DNA from: Verrucomicrobiales bacterium
GTDB taxonomy: Bacteria; Verrucomicrobiota; Verrucomicrobiia; Verrucomicrobiales; DEV007
Reading direction: 5' to 3'
DNA: 44,387 nucleotides
Assembly: GCA_024638765.1 (NCBI GenBank)
Contig: JAHEJT010000023.1
Span: 1 to 44,387 of the forward strand
Positions within the stretch are counted from its first letter, which is position 1, and each line of letters starts with the position of its first letter. The notes under the pieces are model-generated. The model did not search any database and had not been told where the DNA came from. It saw nothing but the letters and a program-made list of their open reading frames with translations. Of the stretch, positions 34,667 to 43,202 are shown piece after piece. The translations under genes and the position numbers were made by a program.

Positions 34667-36127
34667 ATGAAAGCCGCTTACACGGGACCGCTGGAGCGAG
34701 TCAACGAATACTGCTGGCGCATTCCCCGGAGTTACAAGCAGGGGATGCGCGTGGACGGGTTGATTTACGTGAGCGACGCGTTGGTCGAGCAGGTCCGCCA
34801 AGACCAGGCGCCCGAGCAGGTGGCCAACGTGGCGACGTTGCCCGGCATCCAGGTGGCGAGCCTGGCGATGCCGGATATTCACTGGGGATATGGATTCACG
34901 ATCGGAGGCGTCTGTGCCACCGATCCGCAGGAGGGTGGCGTGATTTCGCCGGGCGGGGTCGGGTATGACATCAATTGTGGGGTGCGCCTGGTGCGTTCCA
35001 ATCTTTTCGAGAACGACGTCCGGCCGCATCTCGACACGCTGGTGGATGCCTTGTTCCGGCGGGTGCCGAGCGGGATAGGCCGCTCCGGGAAGTATCACTT
35101 TGACGCGCGGGAATTGCGACGACTGATGTTGGAAGGTGTGCCTTACTTGCAGGGCCGCGGGCTGGCGAGTGAGGCGGACATTGCGCACACGGAGGCCGAA
35201 GGCCGGCTCGAGGGCGCCGAGCCGGAGCGGGTCAGCGAACGGGCGCTGCAGCGCGGCGCCGACCAATGCGGCACCCTGGGGGCCGGGAATCATTTCCTGG
35301 AGGTGCAGGTCATCGACGAAATTTTCGATGCGAACGCGGCGGCGGTGATGGGTCTCGAAGAGGGAATGGTGTGCGTGATGATTCATTCCGGATCGCGGGG
35401 GTTGGGTTACCAGGTATGCGACGACGCGTTGAAGAAATTGCGCGGCGTGCCGGAAAAGTACGGGATCGAACTGCCCGACCGTCAGCTGGCCTGCGCTCCC
35501 GTGCTCAGTCCGGAGGGGGCGGATTACCTCGGGGCGATGCGCTCGGCGGCGAACTATGCCTGGTGCAACCGGCAGTTGTTGATGCACCTGGCGCGGGAGA
35601 CTTTCGCGGAGGTCTTCGGCCGGCCGTGGGAAGCGTTGCAGATGAGCCTGGTCTACGACGTGGCGCACAACATTGCGAAGTTCGAGGATCACCGGATCAA
35701 CGGCGGACACAAGAAAGTCTGGGTGCATCGCAAGGGGGCGACGCGGGCCTTTCCGCCCGGGCATCCGGAGACGCCGTCACTTTACAAGAAGATCGGGCAA
35801 CCCGTCCTGATCCCTGGTGACATGGGGCGGGCCAGCTGGGTGCTCGTGGGTCAGCCGGGAAGCATGGAGCAGACATTCGGCACGACCTGTCACGGCGCGG
35901 GGCGCGTGATGAGCCGCCACCAGGCGGTGCGCGAAGCCAAGGGCCGCCGGATCGACGAAGAACTGGCGGAGCGGGGGGTGGTGGCGCGGGCGCGCAGCTG
36001 GCGCGGCCTTGCCGAGGAGCAGCCGGATGCTTACAAAGATGTGAACCTCGTGGTCGACGTGGTCGATCGCGCGGGCCTCTCGAAGAAAGTCGCCCGCATG
36101 CGCCCGGTCGGGGTGATCAAGGGGTAG
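34667..36127 (+). CDS. rtcB: RNA-splicing ligase RtcB
   Basis: This 486-residue Mn- and GTP-dependent ligase joins a 2',3'-cyclic phosphate or 3'-phosphate RNA end to a 5'-OH end. Visible elements are GGVGYDINCGVR (D101, C104, metal site), GTLGAGNHFLEVQ, IHSGSRGLG and the guanylylation motif HGAGR with H409. ATG 34667 gives the family-like start (MKAAYTGPLERVNEYCWRIP). The partner archease gene is directly upstream. RNA repair or tRNA healing is the expected role. Confidence 0.95.
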   Translation: MKAAYTGPLERVNEYCWRIPRSYKQGMRVDGLIYVSDALVEQVRQDQAPEQVANVATLPGIQVASLAMPDIHWGYGFTIGGVCATDPQEGGVISPGGVGYDINCGVRLVRSNLFENDVRPHLDTLVDALFRRVPSGIGRSGKYHFDARELRRLMLEGVPYLQGRGLASEADIAHTEAEGRLEGAEPERVSERALQRGADQCGTLGAGNHFLEVQVIDEIFDANAAAVMGLEEGMVCVMIHSGSRGLGYQVCDDALKKLRGVPEKYGIELPDRQLACAPVLSPEGADYLGAMRSAANYAWCNRQLLMHLARETFAEVFGRPWEALQMSLVYDVAHNIAKFEDHRINGGHKKVWVHRKGATRAFPPGHPETPSLYKKIGQPVLIPGDMGRASWVLVGQPGSMEQTFGTTCHGAGRVMSRHQAVREAKGRRIDEELAERGVVARARSWRGLAEEQPDAYKDVNLVVDVVDRAGLSKKVARMRPVGVIKG

Positions 36128-36165
36128 GGGGAGACACTGGTTTTCAAAGGAATCGGACCGAGAAA

Positions 36166-38130
36166 ATGCCTGCCGGACCCAACGAGGATCAATCGAAGAA
36201 AGAGAGCGAAATGAAGCTCCCCGTTTCGGGATGGGATCCGAAGAGGGTGCGTGTTCTGATCCTTTACTTTCTGGCGATGCTGGTGGTGTTGTGGTTTTGG
36301 CAATCGACGCTGACCAGGTTGACGGTGCGCACGATTCCTTACAGCGAATTCAAGGAGCACCTGGGTCGAGGCGAAGTGGTGGAGTGCTCGGTCGAGTTCG
36401 ATCAGATCACGGGGAAGATCGAGCTGGGAGAGGAGAGTATAGAGGAGCGGGCGCGGGCGCCGGAGCAGCTGGAAGAAGGGTTGGAAGAGACGTCTTTTGT
36501 TTTTCGCGTGGTGCGGATTGAAGACCCGGATCTCGTGGAGGAGCTCCAGGAAGCCGGCGTGAAGTTCACGGGTGTGCGGCCGAACCCGATTTCGACGTTT
36601 CTGCTGGCGTGGGCGTTACCGATTGTGCTGCTCGTGGCGCTGTGGATGTACGTGGGGCGGCGGATGGGGCGGGCCGCGACCGGGATGATGAGCATCGGGA
36701 AGAGCCGCGCGCGCTTTGTTTCCGATGAAGGCACAGGAGTGGACTTCAACGACGTGGCGGGTTGTGAAGAGGCTAAGTTCGAGTTGCGGGAAGTCGTCGA
36801 ATTTTTGAAAGAGCCGGAGCGTTTCCGGGCGCTGGGCGCGCGGATTCCAAAGGGGGTGCTCCTGGTCGGTCCCCCGGGCACGGGGAAGACGCTGCTGGCG
36901 CGCGCGGTTGCGGGCGAAGCCAAGGTGCCGTTCTTCTCGATCAGCGGGAGCGATTTTGTCGAGATGTTCGTGGGCGTGGGAGCGGCGCGGGTGCGCGATT
37001 TATTTGAGAACGCCAAGCAGCAGGCGCCGTGTATCATTTTTATCGACGAACTGGACGCGATCGGCCGCACGCGCGGGGTTCACCTGGGCACGGCGAACGA
37101 CGAGCGCGAACAGACATTGAATCAGTTGCTGGTGGAGATGGACGGTTTCGATCCGAATGTCGGCGTGATTCTGCTGTCCGCCACGAACCGGCCCGACGTG
37201 CTGGACCGGGCATTGCTGCGTCCGGGGCGATTCGATCGCCTGGTGGTGGTCGATGCTCCCGATGCGCAGGGACGCGAGGCGATTCTGAAAGTGCACGCCC
37301 GCGGGAAGCCGCTGCACGAGGATATCGACCTGGAGCGGATCGCGCGTGCGACGGCGGGATTCTCCGGGGCGGACCTGGCGAACGCGTTGAACGAGGCGGC
37401 CCTGCTGGCGGCGCGGCGGGGAGGCAAAGCGATCCGGCAGAAGGACCTCGAAGAGGCGATTGAGAAAGTGGTCGCCGGTCCGGAGCGAAAAAGCCGGCGC
37501 CTGGGAGAAAAGGAGAAACGCCGCGTGGCATATCACGAGACGGGGCACGCCCTGGTGGCGGTGTACAGCGAGGGGGCCGATCCCGTCCACAAGATCAGCA
37601 TTGTGCCGCGGGGGCGGGCGGCCCTGGGGTACACGATGCAGTTGCCGACGGAAGACCAGTTTCTGCTCAGCCAATCCGAGCTGCGCGACCGAATTCGTGG
37701 GATGCTGGGGGGCCGGGCCGCGGAGAAAGTGGTTTTTGATGAGATTACGACGGGGGCCTCGAACGATCTCGAACAGGCGACGGCGTTGGCGCGGGAGATG
37801 GTGTGTCATTATGGGATGAGTGAGAAGATCGGGCTGACGAGCGTGGCCAAGCGCGAGGAGTATCTCATGCCGGGACAGGAAGGCTTACTGCAGCGGGACT
37901 GCAGCGAAGAGACCGCCCGGAAGATTGACGAGGAGGTAAAGAAAATTCTCGATCGGGCTTACAAAGAGGCGATCGAGATTCTGGAGGCACACCGGGACCA
38001 GTTGGAGACGGTGGTGGCGGAGTTGCTGAAGAGCGAGACCCTCGACGCGAAAGCATTTTACAAGCTGATCGGGCTGGCGGTCCCCGAGCACCGGGAGGAG
38101 AAGAGCCCCGGGGACGTGCCCGGGAGTTGA
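36166..38130 (+). CDS. ftsH: ATP-dependent zinc metalloprotease FtsH
   Basis: This 654-residue membrane AAA+ protease has two N-terminal helices (about 29-48 and 143-163) with a periplasmic domain between them. That domain includes an acidic stretch (residues 85-110) that looks longer than usual. Then come Walker A GPPGTGKT (235-242), the pore FVGVGA (268-273), Walker B IIFIDELD (290-297) and the second region of homology (residues 340-356). The zinc site is HETGH (457-461). The gene follows rtcB by 38 bases and ends the plus-strand operon. Confidence 0.95.
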   Translation: MPAGPNEDQSKKESEMKLPVSGWDPKRVRVLILYFLAMLVVLWFWQSTLTRLTVRTIPYSEFKEHLGRGEVVECSVEFDQITGKIELGEESIEERARAPEQLEEGLEETSFVFRVVRIEDPDLVEELQEAGVKFTGVRPNPISTFLLAWALPIVLLVALWMYVGRRMGRAATGMMSIGKSRARFVSDEGTGVDFNDVAGCEEAKFELREVVEFLKEPERFRALGARIPKGVLLVGPPGTGKTLLARAVAGEAKVPFFSISGSDFVEMFVGVGAARVRDLFENAKQQAPCIIFIDELDAIGRTRGVHLGTANDEREQTLNQLLVEMDGFDPNVGVILLSATNRPDVLDRALLRPGRFDRLVVVDAPDAQGREAILKVHARGKPLHEDIDLERIARATAGFSGADLANALNEAALLAARRGGKAIRQKDLEEAIEKVVAGPERKSRRLGEKEKRRVAYHETGHALVAVYSEGADPVHKISIVPRGRAALGYTMQLPTEDQFLLSQSELRDRIRGMLGGRAAEKVVFDEITTGASNDLEQATALAREMVCHYGMSEKIGLTSVAKREEYLMPGQEGLLQRDCSEETARKIDEEVKKILDRAYKEAIEILEAHRDQLETVVAELLKSETLDAKAFYKLIGLAVPEHREEKSPGDVPGS

Positions 38131-38138
38131 GCCTGATC

Positions 38139-38441
38139 TCAGATGCGCTTTCTCCCGGCGACAAAAGCCTGTTTGGCATCCATTTCGCGCACCTCTCTTG
38201 GCGCGGGTTGGAAGAGCCCCCGGCGGACACCTTTTGAATAAGCGTTCAGCCCCGCCACCGCCCGACCCAGGGTCAGTGCTTCTTTGCGGTTGAACCCGAG
38301 CCGCTCCGCCACGACCGCCTCCCAGAGCGTCAGCACGGGTGCCCGGTTGATCGTGAGAGAACGGCGGATCTGCTTCGGTTTTCTGCCGGCCATCTTGCTG
38401 TGGTGCAAAAAAAGAACGGTTTCAACGTTGGGCGAGGGCAC
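38139..38441 (-). CDS. Small helical protein of unknown function
   Basis: This ORF gives up to 100 residues, or 84 if it starts at M17 (38393). It includes LTINRAPVLTLWEAVVAERLGFNRKEALTLGRAVAGLNAYSK, which I recall from longer (about 170-residue) uncharacterised bacterial proteins. If so, this copy is C-terminally short, ending QAFVAGRKRI. No function can be named. It ends 8 bases after the ftsH stop on the other strand. Confidence 0.5.
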   Translation of the reverse strand: MPSPNVETVLFLHHSKMAGRKPKQIRRSLTINRAPVLTLWEAVVAERLGFNRKEALTLGRAVAGLNAYSKGVRRGLFQPAPREVREMDAKQAFVAGRKRI

Positions 38442-38704
38442 GGGGCATGCAAGTCCGAACTGGTCTGAGCAGGATTCACTCCGCTCGGCTGCTTACGAGG
38501 GCTTTAGGCGCATGCAGTACGAGCGGCTAGTGAAATTACCGATACGAAAATCGTGAACGCTGGCAATTTCATGAACTTCGTGGGTTGTCTAGAGTGGAGT
38601 AAGTAAATTACGGGGATTTTTCCCAAGTCGGCGATGAAGAAGTGCGGAAGCTGCTTGAGGCGGCCTGGAAAGAGAGAAAAGAAACCGTCTGAACAACTAA
38701 ATCA

Positions 38705-39382
38705 ATGGAGAATTCGGTTATCGCTCAGGAAAGCGACGTCACCCTGGAAGTGGACGACGTCCGATTGGAAGGTTCGCTGACCATCCCCGAGGGCGCCCAG
38801 GCGCTTGTCGTTTTTGCGCACGGGAGCGGCAGCAGCCGGTTCAGCCCGCGTAACCAATTTGTCGCGCGGACGCTCAACGAAGGCGGTCTCGCCACGCTAT
38901 TGTTCGACCTGCTCACGGCCGAGGAGGATACGGTAGACCAGGATACGCATGAATTCCGGTTTGATATCTCTTTGCTGTCGGGACGATTGGCAGGCGCCGT
39001 GGACTGGGTGCGGCAGCAGGACCTCACGAGGGCGATGCCGGTGGGGCTGTTCGGATCGAGTACCGGTGCGGCGGCTGCTCTCATCGCCGCGGCCTGGCGT
39101 CCGGAGATGGTGGGCGCGGTGGTGTCCCGCGGAGGACGTCCCGACCTGGCGGATGACGCCCTGCCCGAAGTGCAAGCCCCCACGCTGCTGATCGTGGGCG
39201 GCCTTGATAACGCCGTCATCGGGTTGAACCGCCTGGCGAGCGACCAGATGCGCGTCAAGCCGCACATCGAGATCGTGCCCGGCGCGACGCATCTGTTCGA
39301 AGAAGCGGGGAAACTTGAAGAGGTGGCGCGCCTGGCGTGCCGGTGGTTTCAGGAAAAGCTGGCGCCGGCGGCTGCGGGTTAA
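38705..39382 (+). CDS. Alpha/beta hydrolase, dienelactone-hydrolase-like
   Basis: This 225-residue single-domain hydrolase carries the nucleophile elbow GLFGSSTGAAAAL, an acid in VGGLDNAV and a His in GATHLF, giving a complete catalytic triad. The opening LTIPEGAQALVVFAHGSGSSRFSPRNQFVARTL is typical of the subgroup often fused to or next to phosphoribosyltransferases. The substrate is unknown. No signal peptide is seen. Confidence 0.82.
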   Translation: MENSVIAQESDVTLEVDDVRLEGSLTIPEGAQALVVFAHGSGSSRFSPRNQFVARTLNEGGLATLLFDLLTAEEDTVDQDTHEFRFDISLLSGRLAGAVDWVRQQDLTRAMPVGLFGSSTGAAAALIAAAWRPEMVGAVVSRGGRPDLADDALPEVQAPTLLIVGGLDNAVIGLNRLASDQMRVKPHIEIVPGATHLFEEAGKLEEVARLACRWFQEKLAPAAAG

Positions 39383-39488
39383 ATAAGGTTTTATCCGATT
39401 TGCTTTGGCTAACCGCTCTTCCCTGGCGTCACTGAAGCGTAAAATGAAGGATCAATGACAAAGGATGAAGTCCCATTTGCACCCGTCG

Positions 39489-40652
39489 CTACCTGGAAGT
39501 GCGCGCTTCATTGTCCGCCTCGACGGCCAGATGCAGAGCACGCAAGCCGTTCTCGCCGTCGACCAGGCGTTGGTGCCCGGGATCCCGGACCGCTCTGATC
39601 TGGTCCGTCAGCAGTTCTCGAAGCACAGATCCGTATACCTTGCTCTTTTCCATGCCCATCCCGCCGCGGAGGTGGAAGATTCCGTCCACCACACAGGACT
39701 GATGACGACAGCTGATGTTCCGGGCGCTGTTTTTCAGCTCGTCCACGGATACGATTTCCGATTGCGGAATCAGGCCGACGAGGGCGTCGATGTCGGCGCG
39801 CGGGGCGATGACTTCGATTTTCATCGAGGTCGGCACCCATTCGAACAACCGAATGGCGCCGCGTTCACACACAATGCGCAGTTCCTGGCGGTCCAATCTG
39901 CGGCACTGGTGGAAACCGTGGTAAAAATTGCCAAGAACCCCGTTTTCATACCGGACAGTGCAACTGACCTGCTCCACAACCGCCTTGCCGCCTGTCTCGG
40001 GGCGGGGGGCCGGGCGCCGGCCCTGCTGTGCCGCTACGACTTTACCGCTGCCGAAAAACATTTCGAAGAGATCAAAAAAATGGACGCCGTGCTCGATGAA
40101 GATCCCGCCACTGACGGCACGGTTCCAGAACCAATGATTGGGCGGCAGGTTTTCGTCGCTGGCGTAATTCTCGTAAAACGAATGCAGCGGCGCGCCCAAC
40201 AGGTTCTGTCGGAGAATCTCGTGGACGCACTGGCAGAGAGGATTGTATCGCATGATCAGATTTACGCCGAGAATGCGGCCCGAGGCGACTGCGGCGTCGA
40301 GCATGGCACGCCCGTCTTCGAGGTTGGTGGCGAGCGGCTTCTCGGTGAGCACGTGTTTGCCCGCCTGCAATGCGGCGACCGCCAGGCCCTTGTGGGTGGA
40401 GGGAGGCGTGGCAATATGCACGATGTCGACGTCCTTTCGGTGAAGGAGATCTTCCGGGGTGAGGACATGATCGATGGCAAACGTTTCCGCCACGCTCGCA
40501 GCGGCATCCGCGACCACATCCGCCACGGCGACGGCCTTGACGTCACCGAGTGCGGCGTATTGTTCCAGGCAGAACCTCCCGAACCCGCCTGCGCCAATCA
40601 GGCCGAGTCCCAGAGATTTTTCAGCGGCAGAGTTTTCAGGTTTGGAATTCAT
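39489..40652 (-). CDS. Gfo/Idh/MocA-family oxidoreductase
   Basis: This 387-residue cytoplasmic NAD(P)-dependent sugar or inositol-type dehydrogenase has a Rossmann motif GAGGFGRFCLEQY near residue 20 and the family EKP motif in VLTEKPLATN. A later NHWFWNRAVSGGIFIEHGVHFFDLFEMFFG segment carries the catalytic-region histidines. The sugar substrate is not predictable. It stands alone with about 650 bases of spacer upstream. Confidence 0.85.
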   Translation of the reverse strand: MNSKPENSAAEKSLGLGLIGAGGFGRFCLEQYAALGDVKAVAVADVVADAAASVAETFAIDHVLTPEDLLHRKDVDIVHIATPPSTHKGLAVAALQAGKHVLTEKPLATNLEDGRAMLDAAVASGRILGVNLIMRYNPLCQCVHEILRQNLLGAPLHSFYENYASDENLPPNHWFWNRAVSGGIFIEHGVHFFDLFEMFFGSGKVVAAQQGRRPAPRPETGGKAVVEQVSCTVRYENGVLGNFYHGFHQCRRLDRQELRIVCERGAIRLFEWVPTSMKIEVIAPRADIDALVGLIPQSEIVSVDELKNSARNISCRHQSCVVDGIFHLRGGMGMEKSKVYGSVLRELLTDQIRAVRDPGHQRLVDGENGLRALHLAVEADNEARTSR

Positions 40653-41304
40653 GACATCAAGGTTGGGTGACGGTAATGAATGAAAAGTCTTACGATTCAG
40701 AGAACGGCGATTTCCTCGTCATTAAAATCCCTGTGGTAAAAGCGTCAATTCGCGTCGACTGCAGTCAGAATATCACATCCGCCGCCTGCACCCTAATCGC
40801 TCCTGTCTGGAAACCATGGGTGCGTTCTTGAGAAATTACTTGCGGGGGAAGAAATCGTTCCCGTCCGACCCGGTGATGGATTGTAGCTCGGCTCAACCTA
40901 TTTTTCACCCTAAAAGAGATGAGTTGCGCTTCTCGACCCGGCTATCGTGCACTTACCAGACGCAGATTTCTTCGAGTTGTTTCAAAGCTGTGCCGGCCCA
41001 GTCGCGGTTTGCCGCGGGTGAGGGCGCCTTCGCGCGAGTGATCAGTCTGCAGTGATCAGTATACAAAGGACTGAGGTCGGGACGATCTCAATATTATCAC
41101 CCACCCAAGTCTTCAAGTTGTGCGGTGGCCTTCCTCTTTTCAAACTCTATTCGCGGCGGATGTAAAGTGGCGCAGGTTCTTAACCTGCGAGATTGCACGA
41201 GAGACGGGCCATCCTGGACTGCCCTGCTTTTCACCGAGGCGGATTCGAGGTTTCCATTTTAGAAGGAGCATGTTAGCAGTCAATGAGCGGGCCTGATCCT
41301 GACT
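40653..41304. other. 652-base spacer with hairpin and heptad repeat, no gene seen
   Basis: No convincing ORF is present on either strand. At 41037-41064 the sequence is heptad-phased with AGTGATC at 41037 and 41051, separated by a single related heptad. At 41171-41189 CGCAGGTT pairs with AACCTGCG around CTT, a perfect 8-base hairpin that could be a transcript-stability or repeat element. Confidence 0.5.
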
Positions 41305-42774
41305 ATGAAACCGATAACTCTTCTCTTATCCCTCCTGATCGCGGTCACGGGCAGCCTTGGCGCGGCCTCAAAACCAAACATCATCTTCATCATGGCCGAT
41401 GACCTCGGGTACGGCGACGTCCAATGCCTGAACCCGGAGCGGGGAAAGATCCCGACGCCGCACGCCGACCGGCTCGCGGCGGAGGGTATGACGTTTACGG
41501 ACGCGCACTCGGGGTCGTCGGTGTGCACGCCGACGCGCTACGGAGTGATGACGGGCAGATACAGCTGGCGCTCGCGATTGCAAAAAGGCGTGGTCACGGG
41601 GTTCGCGCCGTGCCTGATCGCACCCGAGCGGCCGACGGTGGCGAGCTTTTTGAAGGGTCAGGGATACCACACCGGCATCGTCGGAAAATGGCACCTCGAT
41701 TTTGAATACCTCGATCCGGAGAGTGGAGAACGCTACAGCCAGAAGGAGCACAAGACGCCTCCGGTGGGTGCGAAGATTCCCGATGGTCCGGTGCACCGGG
41801 GCTTCGATTATTACCACGGGTTTCATCACGCGCGGAACATGGAGGCCGTCATCGAAGACGATCGTGTCATCGCCCATGACGACGTAATCAACATGCTGCC
41901 GCGGCTGGCGGAGAAGGCGGCCGCTTACGTGCGGGCGAGGGCAATTAAGAAGGCGCCGTTCTTTCTCTACTTTCCGCTGGGCTCGCCGCACACGCCGATC
42001 GTCCCGACTACGGAGTGGGAGGGAAAGAGCGGGCTGGGTTCTTACGGGGATTTCGTGATGCAGACCGACGCTGCGATCGGGGCGGTCCTGGAGGCCCTCG
42101 AGGAGACGGGGGTCCTCGACGACACGCTCGTCATTTTCACGAGTGACAACGGCTGTTCCAAGGCCGCAAAGATTGATGATTTGCAGGCGCAGGGACATTA
42201 CCCGAGCGCGCACCTGCGCGGATCCAAGGCGGACATCTGGGAGGGAGGGCATCGCACGCCCTTCCTGGTGCGCTGGCCGAAGGGTGGAATTGCGGAGAGT
42301 TCGACGAGCGCGCAGACGATCTGTCACACGGATTTCTTTGCGACCTGCGCCGACATTCTCGGGGCGGATGTGCCGGCGGGTGCCTGCGAGGACAGCGTGA
42401 GTTACCTGGCGGCATTCCAGGGGGAGAAGGTCGATTCGACGCGGGCGGGGATCATCCATCACTCCGTCAGCGGCCACTTCGCATACCGGGAGGGGGACTG
42501 GAAATTCATTCTCGCGAGCGGATCGGCGGGATGGACGGCGCCCAAGCACGTGCCGGACGGCCCGCCGGCCCAGCTTTACGATTTGGCGTCGGACCCGGGG
42601 GAAACGGACAATCTTTACGTGTCGAAGCCGGAGGTGGCGGCGCGCTTGTTGAAGCAGATTGAGGACGACGTCTTTGGTGGCCGGAGCACGGAGGGCCCGG
42701 AGTCCAAGAACGATGCGGAAGTGGATTTATGGAAGAAGGGGGACGACAAGGGGACGAAGAAGAAGAGTAAGTAG
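41305..42774 (+). CDS. Exported arylsulfatase
   Basis: This 489-residue enzyme has a signal peptide (ITLLLSLLIAVTGSLGAAS) and the metal-binding start IMADDLGYGD. The sulfatase signature VCTPTRYGVMTGRY has Cys74 as the formylglycine precursor in CxPxR. KWHLD and FTSDNG motifs further on fit the family. It should hydrolyse sulfate esters outside the cytoplasm, probably from polysaccharides. Maturation needs a formylglycine-generating enzyme not seen in the window. Confidence 0.92.
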   Translation: MKPITLLLSLLIAVTGSLGAASKPNIIFIMADDLGYGDVQCLNPERGKIPTPHADRLAAEGMTFTDAHSGSSVCTPTRYGVMTGRYSWRSRLQKGVVTGFAPCLIAPERPTVASFLKGQGYHTGIVGKWHLDFEYLDPESGERYSQKEHKTPPVGAKIPDGPVHRGFDYYHGFHHARNMEAVIEDDRVIAHDDVINMLPRLAEKAAAYVRARAIKKAPFFLYFPLGSPHTPIVPTTEWEGKSGLGSYGDFVMQTDAAIGAVLEALEETGVLDDTLVIFTSDNGCSKAAKIDDLQAQGHYPSAHLRGSKADIWEGGHRTPFLVRWPKGGIAESSTSAQTICHTDFFATCADILGADVPAGACEDSVSYLAAFQGEKVDSTRAGIIHHSVSGHFAYREGDWKFILASGSAGWTAPKHVPDGPPAQLYDLASDPGETDNLYVSKPEVAARLLKQIEDDVFGGRSTEGPESKNDAEVDLWKKGDDKGTKKKSK

Positions 42775-42848
42775 TTGTTAGTTAATAGTTGATGGTGAGT
42801 GGCGAGTAGCGAGTGGCGAGTGGCGAGTGGGTTGGAATTGGGAATTGG
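42772..42848. repeat. Heptanucleotide-phased degenerate tandem repeat, 11 units
   Basis: The array starts at the TAG stop codon of the sulfatase gene. Units drift through TAGTTGT, TGGTGAG and TGGCGAG (exact copies at 42800, 42814 and 42821, with TAGCGAG between), then GAATTGG twice. The seven-base phase never slips through 77 bases. Confidence 0.78.
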
Positions 42849-42891
42849 GAGTCCACGATCGATCGATCTGAGGCGCCTCGACACGCGTGCT

Positions 42892-43060
42892 TGTCATCCC
42901 GAGCGAAGTCGAGGGATCTCACGTTCGTGCCAAGCGCGATCCGATAATCCTTTGATGGCGCGCGACCCTTGCGGCATCCTCCGTTTCGATGCATGTCATT
43001 AGGTCATAGGGTCTTCACCTGCCGTGGAGAGAGATCCCTCGACAAGCTCGGGATGACAAA
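42892..43060. repeat. Inverted-repeat pair around a short spacer
   Basis: A TGTCATCCCGAGC arm (42892) continuing to TCGAGGGATCTC is matched in inverse order at 43031-43057 (GAGATCCCTCGAC...CTCGGGATGACA). Each arm is itself partly palindromic (CCCGAG...CGAGGG). The roughly 110 bases between contain no gene. The layout is that of a small MITE-like or repeated palindromic element. Confidence 0.65.
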
Positions 43061-43202
43061 ACGGAGGGAAGTCGGCAGTTAGGAGGTTGGGGGCGAAAGT
43101 GAGGTGGGATATGAACCTGCCTTCTCGCCTCTCCAGATGGAAGGTTGAAAACCTGCCCCACTTTGGTCTTGGGCCGGCGGCCGGGCTGGCGAATAATGGG
43201 GC

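Noticed and set aside
38603-38692. Helical 29-residue reading ending LLEAAWKERKETV
   Set aside because: No start codon or ribosome site. It may be a remnant but cannot be supported as a gene.
40816-41055. 79-codon ORF in the 652-base spacer
   Set aside because: No ribosome site, no recognisable motif, and a translation unlike real neighbours.
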